A stretch of DNA of 28,015 nt from an uncultured Lachnospiraceae bacterium (GTDB lineage Bacteria; Bacillota; Clostridia; Lachnospirales; Lachnospiraceae), in NCBI GenBank assembly GCA_910577825.1, contig CAJTOK010000050.1:1-28015 (forward strand), written 5' to 3'. Below, one piece after another: positions 14,531 through 22,580 of this stretch. The notes under the pieces were generated by a model. That model was not told the DNA's origin, did no database searches, and worked only from the letters and a program-made list of their open reading frames with translations. Both the position numbers and the translations under genes were made by a program. Within the stretch, counting starts at the first letter, position 1, and each line of letters starts with the position of its first letter.

Positions 14531-15562
14531 TTAAGAAATGGTTTCCCTGTTTCCATACATTTTCTCATAGTAATTCTGGTAATCACCATTAATAATATTT
14601 TCCCACCATTCTTTATTGTCAATATACCATTGTACAGTCTTTTTAATACCCTCATCAAATGGTGTTTCTGGAAGCCAGCCAAGCCCGTTGTGTATTTTGG
14701 ACGGGTCTATTGCATAGCGCCTGTCATGCCCGGGCCTGTCTGTTACATGTGTTATAAGGTCTTCACTTTTGCCAAGTGTTTTAATAACTGTCTTTACAAC
14801 TTCCATATTAGTCTTTTCATTATGCCCGCCTATATTATAAATTTCACCAGCTGTACCCTTACGTATTATAAGGTCTATTGCAATACAGTGGTCTTTTACA
14901 TAGAGCCAGTCACGCACATTTTCGCCTGTCCCGTATACAGGTACAGGCCTGTCATTTAATACATTGGAGATAACCAGCGGGATAAGTTTCTCAGGGAAAT
15001 GGTATGGCCCGTAGTTATTTGAGCATCTTGAAATTGTACATGGCAGCCCGTATGTGCGGGAGTATGCCTGTACAAGCAGGTCTGCGGATGCCTTTGAAGC
15101 AGAATAAGGGCTGCTTGTATGGATTGGTGTTTCCTCTGTAAAGAAAAGGTCTGGCCTGTCAAGCGGAAGGTCTCCATATACTTCATCAGTGGAAACCTGG
15201 TGGTAACGTTTAATCCCGTACTTACGGCAGGCGTCAAGCAGTACACTTGTGCCAATGACATTAGTCTGTAAAAATATTTCTGGTTCATTTATAGAGCGGT
15301 CAACATGGCTTTCGGCAGCAAAATTAACAACTATATCTGGTTTTTCATCTTCAAATATCTTATAAACTGCCTCCCTGTCTGCAATGTCTGTTTTGAAAAA
15401 TTTAAAATTCTGCCTGTCCATAATAGGTGCCAGGGTTTCCATATTGCCAGCATAAGTAAGCTTATCAATACATAAAACTGTATCTTCCGGGTACTTTTCT
15501 GCCATATAGTGGCAGAAGTTGCCACCGATAAAACCTGCACCGCCTGTTACAATTATATTCAT
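14531..15562 (-). CDS. rfbB: dTDP-glucose 4,6-dehydratase
   Basis: A 343-residue extended short-chain dehydrogenase that turns dTDP-glucose into dTDP-4-keto-6-deoxyglucose, step two towards dTDP-rhamnose. The NAD-binding motif is TGGAGFIGG (about 6-14). The catalytic T125-D126-E127 triad (STDEVYGD) and the Y153-x3-K157 pair (YSASKAS) are intact. The substrate segments SRCSNNYGPYHFPEKLIPL and VRDWLYVKDH are also conserved. It lies 27 nt downstream of rfbA on the same strand. rfbC and rfbD are absent from the window, so the pathway must be completed elsewhere or the keto-sugar used for another deoxysugar. Confidence 0.97.
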   Translation of the reverse strand: MNIIVTGGAGFIGGNFCHYMAEKYPEDTVLCIDKLTYAGNMETLAPIMDRQNFKFFKTDIADREAVYKIFEDEKPDIVVNFAAESHVDRSINEPEIFLQTNVIGTSVLLDACRKYGIKRYHQVSTDEVYGDLPLDRPDLFFTEETPIHTSSPYSASKASADLLVQAYSRTYGLPCTISRCSNNYGPYHFPEKLIPLVISNVLNDRPVPVYGTGENVRDWLYVKDHCIAIDLIIRKGTAGEIYNIGGHNEKTNMEVVKTVIKTLGKSEDLITHVTDRPGHDRRYAIDPSKIHNGLGWLPETPFDEGIKKTVQWYIDNKEWWENIINGDYQNYYEKMYGNRETIS

Positions 15563-15589
15563 ATCAGTTTCTGTCCTCCATTCTGTTGT

Positions 15590-16468
15590 TTAATATATAA
15601 TTTTACCATTTGCAACCTGTTTTAAATGCTTGCCATATGCAGACTTGCCATAGAGTTCTGCGGATTCCAAAAGCTTGTCCTTTGGTATCCAGCCGTTTTT
15701 AAAAGCAATTTCTTCAATAGCTGAGATTTTAATGCCCTGGCGGTTCTCTATAACCTTGACAAATTCCGTGGCGTCAGAAAGTGCATCAACCGTCCCGGTA
15801 TCAAGCCAGGCATATCCACGTCCAAGGGTTATTACATTAAGAGAGCCTTCTTCAAGGTACATCCTGTTAAGGTCTGTAATTTCAAGCTCGCCACGTTTTG
15901 AAGGCTTTACTTTCTTTGCCATTCCAACAACCCTGTTATCATAGAAATAAAGCCCTGTAACGCAGTAATTAGACTTTGGGTGTTCTGGCTTTTCTTCAAT
16001 AGAAACTGCCTTGCCGTTTTCATCAAACTCAACTATGCCAAAACGTTCAGGGTCATCAACATAATACCCGAATATTGTTGCACCATTTTTGGTGGAAGCA
16101 GCACTGCGCAGGTGCTTTCCAAGCCCGCTTCCATAAAATATATTATCACCAAGTACCATTGCACATGAATCACCATTTATAAAATCTTCACCTATAATAA
16201 ATGCCTGTGCAAGCCCGTCAGGGGAAGGCTGTATTTTGTAACTTAAATGTATGCCGAAATTGCTTCCGTCACCGAGAAGGCGCTCAAAATTGCCTATGTC
16301 AACGCTTGTGGATATTATAAGTATATCCCGTATCCCTGCAAGCATAAGGGTGGAAAGAGGGTAATAAATCATTGGCTTATCATAAACTGGCAGCAGCTGT
16401 TTGGAAGTAACCATAGTAAGGGGGTACAGCCTTGTACCAGAACCGCCGGCAAGTATAATTCCTTTCAT
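15590..16468 (-). CDS. rfbA: Glucose-1-phosphate thymidylyltransferase
   Basis: A 292-residue nucleotidyltransferase making dTDP-glucose from dTTP and glucose 1-phosphate. The signature GGSGTRLYPLT (8-18), with the catalytic R13 and K23, is complete, as are LPVYDKPMIYYPL and LGDNIFYG with the metal-binding D108. Of the two nearby ATGs, the second (16468) is chosen because GGAGGA is 7 nt before it; the first, at 16474, is almost touching the ribosome site. It heads a two-gene - strand unit with rfbB. Its end is family-typical in length. Confidence 0.97.
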   Translation of the reverse strand: MKGIILAGGSGTRLYPLTMVTSKQLLPVYDKPMIYYPLSTLMLAGIRDILIISTSVDIGNFERLLGDGSNFGIHLSYKIQPSPDGLAQAFIIGEDFINGDSCAMVLGDNIFYGSGLGKHLRSAASTKNGATIFGYYVDDPERFGIVEFDENGKAVSIEEKPEHPKSNYCVTGLYFYDNRVVGMAKKVKPSKRGELEITDLNRMYLEEGSLNVITLGRGYAWLDTGTVDALSDATEFVKVIENRQGIKISAIEEIAFKNGWIPKDKLLESAELYGKSAYGKHLKQVANGKIIY

Positions 16469-16504
16469 TGTCATTCCTCCATTTAATTTAGATAGATTTT
16501 TAAA

Positions 16505-16534
16505 AGTATAACATATAATATCAGTTTTTGCCAG
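16505..16534 (-). promoter_or_regulatory. Candidate promoter of rfbA-rfbB
   Basis: On the - strand: CTGGCA (16534-16529), 18-bp spacer, TATACT (16510-16505), about 36 bases before the rfbA start. The -10 is good, the -35 matches at four of six positions. Confidence 0.4.
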
Positions 16535-16596
16535 TGTTTACGTTTAAATTGGCATGGCAAATATATATACCTGCTGCAATGGCGGCATAATCCTGC

Positions 16597-16625
16597 TTGA
16601 CATATAAAAATAAATTCTATATAAT
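16597..16625 (+). promoter_or_regulatory. Perfect consensus sigma-A promoter of the marR-citrate synthase unit
   Basis: TTGACA (16597-16602), 17-bp spacer, TATAAT (16620-16625). The transcription start is expected near 16632, immediately before the palindrome at 16636. Such a strong promoter usually needs a repressor. Confidence 0.85.
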
Positions 16626-16635
16626 GATATAAAAC

Positions 16636-16656
16636 CTGTTCACTATAGAACAGTTC
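16636..16656 (+). promoter_or_regulatory. Candidate MarR operator
   Basis: CTGTTC (16636-16641) and GAACAG (16648-16653) form a 6-bp inverted repeat with a 6-bp spacer. The second arm also belongs to a perfect short palindrome, GAACAGTTC (16648-16656). It begins about 10 bp after the -10 element, so a bound dimer would block RNA polymerase. Binding by the adjacent MarR protein is inferred. Confidence 0.5.
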
Positions 16657-16691
16657 AAAAGTGGAAGAAGCAAAATGTGAGGTGGTTGTGT

Positions 16692-17138
16692 ATGGATGAC
16701 CATTTGGAGCTGCTTTTAAATGGCCAGCTGTATAAAAAGTTAAATGAGGTTGTTTATAAACCTGTTACCAATAAGTATGGCCTTAGTATGTTTGATATTA
16801 AACTGCTTTTGTTTTTAAAGGAACATGATATGTATGATACTGCAAAAGATATTGTTGAAATCCATTATTTTACAAAATCATATGTATCAAAAGCTATTGA
16901 AACACTTATTGTAAAAGGGTACTTGAAAAGGAAACCAGACCAGCACGACAGAAGGTGCATACATCTGGAACTGCAGGAAAAGGCATTTCCTGTAATTGAG
17001 TATGTAAAGGTAAAGCAGAAGGAACTTATGGAAATTTTGTTTTATGGCCTTACAGATGGAGAAAAATGTATAATAAGGGGGATTGCAGAGAAGATTAGTA
17101 ATAATATTGCCGGGGTATTAGAGATGTCCTCAAAGTAA
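16692..17138 (+). CDS. MarR-family transcriptional regulator
   Basis: A 148-residue winged-helix regulator. ATG 16692 has GAGGTGG 6 nt upstream; the longer frame from 16677 is untranslated leader. The core is typical: GLSMFDIKLLLFLKEHD, then the recognition helix region TKSYVSKAIETLIVKGYLK, and the wing DQHDRRCIHLEL with the conserved D-R-R. N- and C-terminal helices would form the dimer interface. The gene precedes citrate synthase by 51 nt on the same strand with no terminator between, so the regulator probably controls that gene and itself. The ligand is unknown. Confidence 0.92.
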   Translation: MDDHLELLLNGQLYKKLNEVVYKPVTNKYGLSMFDIKLLLFLKEHDMYDTAKDIVEIHYFTKSYVSKAIETLIVKGYLKRKPDQHDRRCIHLELQEKAFPVIEYVKVKQKELMEILFYGLTDGEKCIIRGIAEKISNNIAGVLEMSSK

Positions 17139-17189
17139 ATGGGATTATGTTGGAATACCTGGAAACAGTTTTGGAAAGGAGATATTAAT

Positions 17190-18635
17190 ATGCAGGAAGA
17201 GATTAAGGTTGATGACTTTGGAAGGTTTATGGAGGATTACACAGGCAAATATATACAGATGTGTATAGATAATAACTCTATTGATGCGAAGCTGTTTGAA
17301 GAATACGGGGTGAAGCGTGGTCTTAGGGATAAGAATGGCAAGGGAGTTTTATCAGGGATAACTAATATATCACTTATTAAGGCAACTGATATTGTGGATG
17401 GGCATGTTGTCCCATGTGAAGGGCAGCTTTTTTACAGGGGTTATAATATATATGACCTGGTTAATGGTTTCCGTAAGGATGGAAGGTTTGGTTTTGATGA
17501 AACAGCACACCTGCTTCTTTTTGGCGAACTTCCTGACAAAATGCAGCTTGATGAGTTCCAGAAAGTGCTCGCTAAAAACAGAAGGCTTCCCACTAATTTT
17601 GTAAGGGACGTGATTATGAAAGCCCCAAGTAAGGATGTTATGAATTCTCTTACGAAAAGTGTGCTTACACTTTCTTCTTATGATGATGAGATATCTGATA
17701 ATTCACTTGAAAATGTTATGAAACAATGTATTATGCTTATCAGTGTATTCCCTATGCTTGCAGTTTATGGCTACCATGCGTACAACCATTATGAACGTGA
17801 TGAAAGTTTTTATATACACAGGCCTTCTGAAAGGCTTTCGGCAGCAGAAAATATTTTAAGGATGTTAAGGCCTGATAAACAGTATACAGATATTGAAGCA
17901 AAGGTGCTTGACCTTGCGCTTGTACTCCATATGGAACATGGTGGCGGGAATAATTCAACATTTACTACAAGGGTAGTAACATCTGCTGGCTCTGATACCT
18001 ATTCAGTAATAGCAGCTGCATTATCATCATTAAAAGGCCCTAAGCATGGTGGTGCTAATATCAAAGTAGTTGAAATGATGAATGATTTAAAAGAACAAGT
18101 ATCTGATACAAGTGATGAAGAAGAAGTAAGGGCTTACCTTAGAAAGCTGGTAAGGCGTGAAGCATTTGACAGGCGCGGGCTTATATACGGCATGGGACAT
18201 GCGGTTTATTCAATTTCAGACCCAAGGGCACTTGCATTTAAGAAGTTTGTGGAGATGCTTGCCAATGAAAAGCACCAGAAAAAGGAATTTGAGCTTTATT
18301 CCATGATAGAGCGCATAGCACCTGAAATAATTGGTGAAGAATGTGCAATATATAAAGGGGTAAGTGCCAATGTAGACTTTTACAGCGGCTTTGTCTACAA
18401 TATGCTCGGGATACCAACAGAGCTCTTTACACCAATATTTGCAATGGCACGTATAGTAGGCTGGAGCGCGCACCGCATAGAAGAGCTTATAAATGTTGAT
18501 AAAATAATAAGGCCGGCTTACCAGAGCATTATGGTGCCAAAGGTATATGAATCATTAAAAGAACGTTCAACACCAAAGATTGATACAAATTACCTGAAAG
18601 AACTCCAGCTGTCCATGAGGGAGGAAAGCTGTTAG
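17190..18635 (+). CDS. Citrate synthase
   Basis: A 481-residue enzyme condensing acetyl-CoA with oxaloacetate. ATG 17190 is preferred: AAAGGAGA lies upstream, and the 17 preceding codons (from 17139) are unlike any family member. Active-site residues by motif: H250 (HMEHGGGNNS), H286 (GPKHGGAN), catalytic H337 (GMGHAVYS) and D396 (NVDFYSG), with R421 (MARIVGWSAHR). Length exceeds the usual 370-430 residues because of an extra N-terminal segment (about 1-55) and a longer C-terminus, a form seen in clostridia. In an anaerobe it most likely feeds 2-oxoglutarate and glutamate synthesis rather than a full cycle. Aconitase and isocitrate dehydrogenase genes are not in the window. Confidence 0.95.
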   Translation: MQEEIKVDDFGRFMEDYTGKYIQMCIDNNSIDAKLFEEYGVKRGLRDKNGKGVLSGITNISLIKATDIVDGHVVPCEGQLFYRGYNIYDLVNGFRKDGRFGFDETAHLLLFGELPDKMQLDEFQKVLAKNRRLPTNFVRDVIMKAPSKDVMNSLTKSVLTLSSYDDEISDNSLENVMKQCIMLISVFPMLAVYGYHAYNHYERDESFYIHRPSERLSAAENILRMLRPDKQYTDIEAKVLDLALVLHMEHGGGNNSTFTTRVVTSAGSDTYSVIAAALSSLKGPKHGGANIKVVEMMNDLKEQVSDTSDEEEVRAYLRKLVRREAFDRRGLIYGMGHAVYSISDPRALAFKKFVEMLANEKHQKKEFELYSMIERIAPEIIGEECAIYKGVSANVDFYSGFVYNMLGIPTELFTPIFAMARIVGWSAHRIEELINVDKIIRPAYQSIMVPKVYESLKERSTPKIDTNYLKELQLSMREESC

Positions 18636-18657
18636 GTTCTGCAGTAATGGCATAAGT

Positions 18658-18693
18658 GGTGCATAAATCCTTACAGGCTGGATTTTATGCACC
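18658..18693 (+). terminator. Hairpin after the citrate synthase gene
   Basis: A stem of about 13 bp with one bulged T pairs 18658-18670 with 18680-18693. The 9-nt loop is not followed by a T-run on either strand, so it may act with Rho or as a 3' stabiliser between the convergent genes. Confidence 0.5.
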
Positions 18694-18701
18694 AGAAGGT
18701 G

Positions 18702-19097
18702 CTAATTCCAGGCTTTGCGTTCATCTGAGATAAAATGTTCTGTAACTTCCGGGATATCATATAATTTTTCATGGAAAAACACTGGAAATACCCTGCATTC
18801 TTTAAGTTTTTCCAGTGGTATCCAGTATAAACGTTCCGGCAGGTTATCTTTTGTTTCTAAAAGTATTTTTCTTTCTTCACCATCTTTAAACAGTTTTCTG
18901 CCCTGTGGCTTCATAAGATAAAAAAATTCTATAACATGGCACTGCCTGCCCTCTGCCGCATCCCCGTTTTCAAAAAACAGGGATTCATTTACAAATGCAA
19001 GCCTTTCTGGCTGGTATGTAAACCCTGGTTCTTCCTTTACTTCCCGGATAACAGCTTCCACAAATGTTTCCCCCAGATGCACGCCGCCGCCAGTTAT
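18702..19097 (-). pseudogene. N-terminally truncated NUDIX hydrolase
   Basis: The readable part (about 130 codons) carries a NUDIX box: GGGVHLGETFVEAVIREV followed by KEEPG. The glutamates needed for metal binding are present, but proline replaces the usual threonine before the last glycine. The hydrophobic beta-strand normally just before the box (pattern ...YY-h-GGG) and 30-40 further residues are missing: reading upstream in frame gives stops at 19098, 19104 and 19107. The only available start is GTG 19082, in the middle of the box, with no ribosome site. So this is best read as a decayed gene whose 5' end was lost, rather than a short functional enzyme. The rest of the fold, including LYWIPLEKL, is intact, suggesting recent decay. 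Confidence 0.75.
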
Positions 19098-19224
19098 TTA
19101 TGGTTATTATATAATAAACTGCTTTTTCTTTTATTTCAAGCTATATTTATGGGAAAAATTACATATAAATTACGTAATTGTTACTTTTTTTACATCTAGT
19201 TCATAAAATATTCATAAATTTATG

Positions 19225-19253
19225 TTACATTTATACTAAAAACCATGTATATT
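19225..19253 (+). promoter_or_regulatory. Candidate promoter of the HtrA-like gene
   Basis: TTACAT (19225-19230), 17-bp spacer, TATATT (19248-19253). Upstream and around it lie TTCATAAA at 19200-19207 and 19211-19218, its inverse TTTATGAA at 19254-19261, and a perfect 12-bp palindrome at 19213-19224 abutting the -35. These may be regulator sites or chance in A/T-rich DNA. Confidence 0.4.
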
Positions 19254-19331
19254 TTTATGAATTTTGTTTAAATTTCTGTTATTTTGCAGCCAGGGATATT
19301 ATATATAAATGTTGTAAAGGGAATGTTGTTT

Positions 19332-20609
19332 ATGGATAAGTTCAGGAAGCGTCCAGCATGCGCAAAGGTGCATGAAGAGGAAAAGTATAAATTTATTAAA
19401 GAACAGATACGTCCGCAGAAAAAAATATATGTAATAAGTTTTACAAGAAGGATGCTGGAAACTGTTATTTCAGCAATTATATTTGGCAGTATTGCGGGCG
19501 TTGTTTTCTGGAATGTGAATAACAGGCTTGGAGGTGTTGTTTCTGTGCCAGATAAAGAAATTTCTGCAATGGAATACCAGACACCAGACAATACAGCCAT
19601 ACCAGACACCGGCACCCAGGAAAGTACAGAGAGTGATGATTTAACAATATTAGAGGAGCATAACAGGGCTTCAAAAAGGCTTTCTGCTGTTGGTGACAAG
19701 TTTGCAGTTTCCCTTGTAAGTATTATTAACAAGAAAGATAAACCTGTATGGTATAAGGACAGCCAGGCTGGCACAAAGGATATTGTAAGCGGAATGCTTC
19801 TAAAAGAAACAGTAAACCGTTACTATATACTTACATCCAGGAATTTAAAGGATACAGGTGTTGTTGATGTTGAATTCCAGGACGGTGAAACAGTAAAGGC
19901 AGATTATATTTCATCTGACAGCATTACAGGATTGTCGCTTTTTTGTATTGAGAAAGAGGATGTAAGCCAGGAAAGACGCAATAAAATTGCAATCCCTGAA
20001 TTTGGAAGTACAGTAAGTGTGCCTGCAGGCTCTAATGTAATAATTACAGGTGCGCCTAATGGCATAATGTATTCTGTAATGACAGGCAATATTATAAAAT
20101 CAGGTATCCAGATGCCAGTAACAGATAACCAGCTTTCATTATTTTCAACAGATATATTATATACAAGCAGTTCCAGTGGTATAGTCCTTAATACAAAAGG
20201 AAGGGTTATAGGTTTTGTAACAGATTTATTTGTAAAGGCAACAGGCCATAATAATATTGGTTTTATCGGCATATCAAGTGTACTTGATATTATAAACAGC
20301 ATGGTAAAGGGGGAAAATATCCCATATCTTGGCATAGAAGGGTATGACGTGGACAAAAAAACAGCACTGGCACATAGTATAGAAGAAGGGGTTTACCTTA
20401 CTTCCGTATACTCTGGTTCACCTGCATATTCAGGAGGCATAAGGGTAGCTGATGTTATTACACAGATAGATGGCAAAGATGTTACATCATTATCCATGCT
20501 TCACAGCATTTTAAAAAGCCATACCACAGGGGACAAAATAATTGTAACTGTCTCCCGCAGATATGGCAAAAAGAATAATAACAAGAAACTTGCCATTGAA
20601 TTAGAATAG
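19332..20609 (+). CDS. Membrane-anchored HtrA-like pseudoprotease with PDZ domain
   Basis: A 425-residue type II membrane protein: a basic cytoplasmic head (1-41), one span (about 42-60), an acidic Thr/Ser-rich linker, a trypsin-like domain (about 115-320) and one PDZ domain (about 331-410, EGVYLTSVYSGSPAYSGGI). ATG 19332 follows AAAGGGA by 9 nt. The fold is HtrA-like (YILTSRNLKDTG, VEFQDGETVKADYI, VLNTKGRVIGFV), but the catalytic histidine of the TNNHV segment is replaced in TSRNL (165-172) and the aspartate of TDLAV in TGLSL. The serine region is SSSSGIVLN instead of GNSGGPLVN; a serine is at the nucleophile position. Proteolysis is therefore unlikely; a sensing or scaffolding role outside the membrane is inferred. 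It is convergent with the synthetase gene, separated by one base. Confidence 0.85.
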   Translation: MDKFRKRPACAKVHEEEKYKFIKEQIRPQKKIYVISFTRRMLETVISAIIFGSIAGVVFWNVNNRLGGVVSVPDKEISAMEYQTPDNTAIPDTGTQESTESDDLTILEEHNRASKRLSAVGDKFAVSLVSIINKKDKPVWYKDSQAGTKDIVSGMLLKETVNRYYILTSRNLKDTGVVDVEFQDGETVKADYISSDSITGLSLFCIEKEDVSQERRNKIAIPEFGSTVSVPAGSNVIITGAPNGIMYSVMTGNIIKSGIQMPVTDNQLSLFSTDILYTSSSSGIVLNTKGRVIGFVTDLFVKATGHNNIGFIGISSVLDIINSMVKGENIPYLGIEGYDVDKKTALAHSIEEGVYLTSVYSGSPAYSGGIRVADVITQIDGKDVTSLSMLHSILKSHTTGDKIIVTVSRRYGKKNNNKKLAIELE

Positions 20610-20610
20610 T

Positions 20611-22485
20611 TTAATGGCTTACATTATCATCTTTAATTATTTGTACAAGCTTATGCCTGAAAGCTTTTTCTGTAATGTTTTCATCATGGAATATAAGCCT
20701 GTTAAAGTCAAAATGTGTATTACTAATTATATCCTTTGTAAAAATATCAGGTACTTTGCCTGTATTTTCTGGCCAGAATATATATATGCAGCCATCCTGG
20801 CTGCCCGGGCTTATGCCATTATCTTTGGCAAATTCTTCTGAAATGCAGCGGTCAGCCATATATACATGTGAATAGTTCCCTACAACTTTGGCAAGCCTTG
20901 TACCATTTACATAGAATGAATTCATATCATACCCGTCTTTAAAATTATTTCCGGGATAAACAGTATTGTTTATGCCAGTCCTCTGTGTAATCACTATTAC
21001 CGGGAGCATTCTTTCCGGGTTATTAATAAAGTCCCGTACATCAGCATATTCCACGCTGTTAGTGATAAAATGTGCCATGCAGCTTAAACGCTTTATATCA
21101 GCAAGCCCGGTTTTTTTAACAAGTTCGTGCATAAATGACGGCTTGCAGAAAGTTGAACGGTTGGCAGACCCCCTTGGCATGTCACGTGAAGTCATATGGT
21201 AAAAATGCAGCCTTCCATCATCCATAAGTGCAACTGATGAATGCACATGCCATAAAGTCCCTGCAGATTTGCAGTCAATATATTGTATTTTCATGCTGTA
21301 GGACATCTGCTCTGGAATATATGATATTGTAATGTTATAACCAGGAAGCCTGTTGTGGTATGAGGACAGTTCTTCCGGAATATCTTCAAATACAGGGTTG
21401 CACTTAAAACGTGCCCATTTATAAAGTATTGTCACAGCATTATTAAATTCCGATTTAAGCAGGCGTGTTTCTTTATGGAGAAGCGGAAGTTCTATATGGA
21501 ACAATATATTTGATTCAAGCCTTGCAAAAGCTGGTTTATGGTAAATACGCCCATCAATGGGCATTTCAATGTGCCTGCATGCCTCGGCAATCTCCTGGTC
21601 CTGCACGGTATTATCATTAAGAAGCTTTATAATAAGGTTGTAATTAAGGTGCGGATGGTCAAGCTTAAGCAGGCTGCGTATAAGCTTACGGCGTGAACAT
21701 TTAAAAAACTTTTTGGCAATGCTTTTATTATTATCAAATATTTCCACTATAGCAGGATGCAGGCTTTCAGTATCATCCATTTTAATCCTGAACTTACTTT
21801 TGAGCATAAGTTCCCAGTTTCCTGTTTTATAGTGGTTATAGGAAAGTTCTTCAAAAAGTTTTACAAGTGACCAGTCACTTAATTCCAGGTTGGCAAGTAT
21901 GCAGTTAAGCATACGTGACAGCTCCTCGCTTCCCTTCCAGAACTGGTCATCAGAAAGCAGGCTTTTATAACGCATATCGTGTTCTATTTCATGCCAGCCC
22001 TCAAAAAACACAGTGCGGAACTGTATTTCAAATGTGGTATCAATAGGAAGTTCCCAAAGTTCTTTTTTGTATAACTTAAAATATTCAGCAGGATACCTGA
22101 ATACCCCGTTAATCTTAGTTGCCCTGAATTCATCAGCATTAAATGTATTTCTTGACCATGTGTCAACCATCTGGAATGTACTTTCCATAATATCCCTGCA
22201 TATGCTTAAATCATCATAATAATATAATACTACACGCAGTCCTATTAAATCCTGCATTTTCTTGGGGTTATCGGGAGAGCCGTAATTGCCGCGCTGTAAT
22301 TTTGCTGCAGTAGATTCTACAGACTTGACTCTTGAAAAAATACGGAAATACAGCCCGCAGGATTCAAGTATCTCCTGGATAGCATCAGTAATATGGCTGC
22401 ACAGTTCAGTAAGTTTCTCAAAATCTATCTCACGTTCAACAAGGGCTTCAAGCCCTTCTTTAGTAAAATTATTTAATCCACCCAT
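20611..22485 (-). CDS. RelA/SpoT synthetase-domain protein with long unknown C-terminus
   Basis: A 624-residue soluble protein. Residues about 30-180 form a RelA/SpoT nucleotidyltransferase domain: SRVKSVESTAAKL (R52, K54), DLIGLRVVLYY (D79, R84), NGVFRYPAEYF at the position of the guanine-contacting loop, and FEIQFRTVFFEGWHEIEHD with E153 and H169. The residues needed to make (p)ppGpp or a related nucleotide are present, but the usual GYxSLH loop is altered. No hydrolase (HD), TGS or ACT domain is visible, so it is not the cell's Rel. Residues about 240-350 are helical; about 380-624 form an alpha/beta region ending in a G-C-I-Y-I-F-W-P motif (565-572), which I cannot name. The start is well supported (AAAGGAG). 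Confidence 0.85.
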   Translation of the reverse strand: MGGLNNFTKEGLEALVEREIDFEKLTELCSHITDAIQEILESCGLYFRIFSRVKSVESTAAKLQRGNYGSPDNPKKMQDLIGLRVVLYYYDDLSICRDIMESTFQMVDTWSRNTFNADEFRATKINGVFRYPAEYFKLYKKELWELPIDTTFEIQFRTVFFEGWHEIEHDMRYKSLLSDDQFWKGSEELSRMLNCILANLELSDWSLVKLFEELSYNHYKTGNWELMLKSKFRIKMDDTESLHPAIVEIFDNNKSIAKKFFKCSRRKLIRSLLKLDHPHLNYNLIIKLLNDNTVQDQEIAEACRHIEMPIDGRIYHKPAFARLESNILFHIELPLLHKETRLLKSEFNNAVTILYKWARFKCNPVFEDIPEELSSYHNRLPGYNITISYIPEQMSYSMKIQYIDCKSAGTLWHVHSSVALMDDGRLHFYHMTSRDMPRGSANRSTFCKPSFMHELVKKTGLADIKRLSCMAHFITNSVEYADVRDFINNPERMLPVIVITQRTGINNTVYPGNNFKDGYDMNSFYVNGTRLAKVVGNYSHVYMADRCISEEFAKDNGISPGSQDGCIYIFWPENTGKVPDIFTKDIISNTHFDFNRLIFHDENITEKAFRHKLVQIIKDDNVSH

Positions 22486-22580
22486 TATTTCTGCTCCTTT
22501 CCATACTTACAAGATGTAGCATTTTATAAAAGTCTGTTACAAACTTATAAAGTTATAATAACACAAAATATGGAATACGT

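Noticed and set aside
14486..14959. 157-codon + strand open frame after glf
   Set aside because: It is antisense to rfbB, starts inside the rfb terminator hairpin and has no ribosome site.
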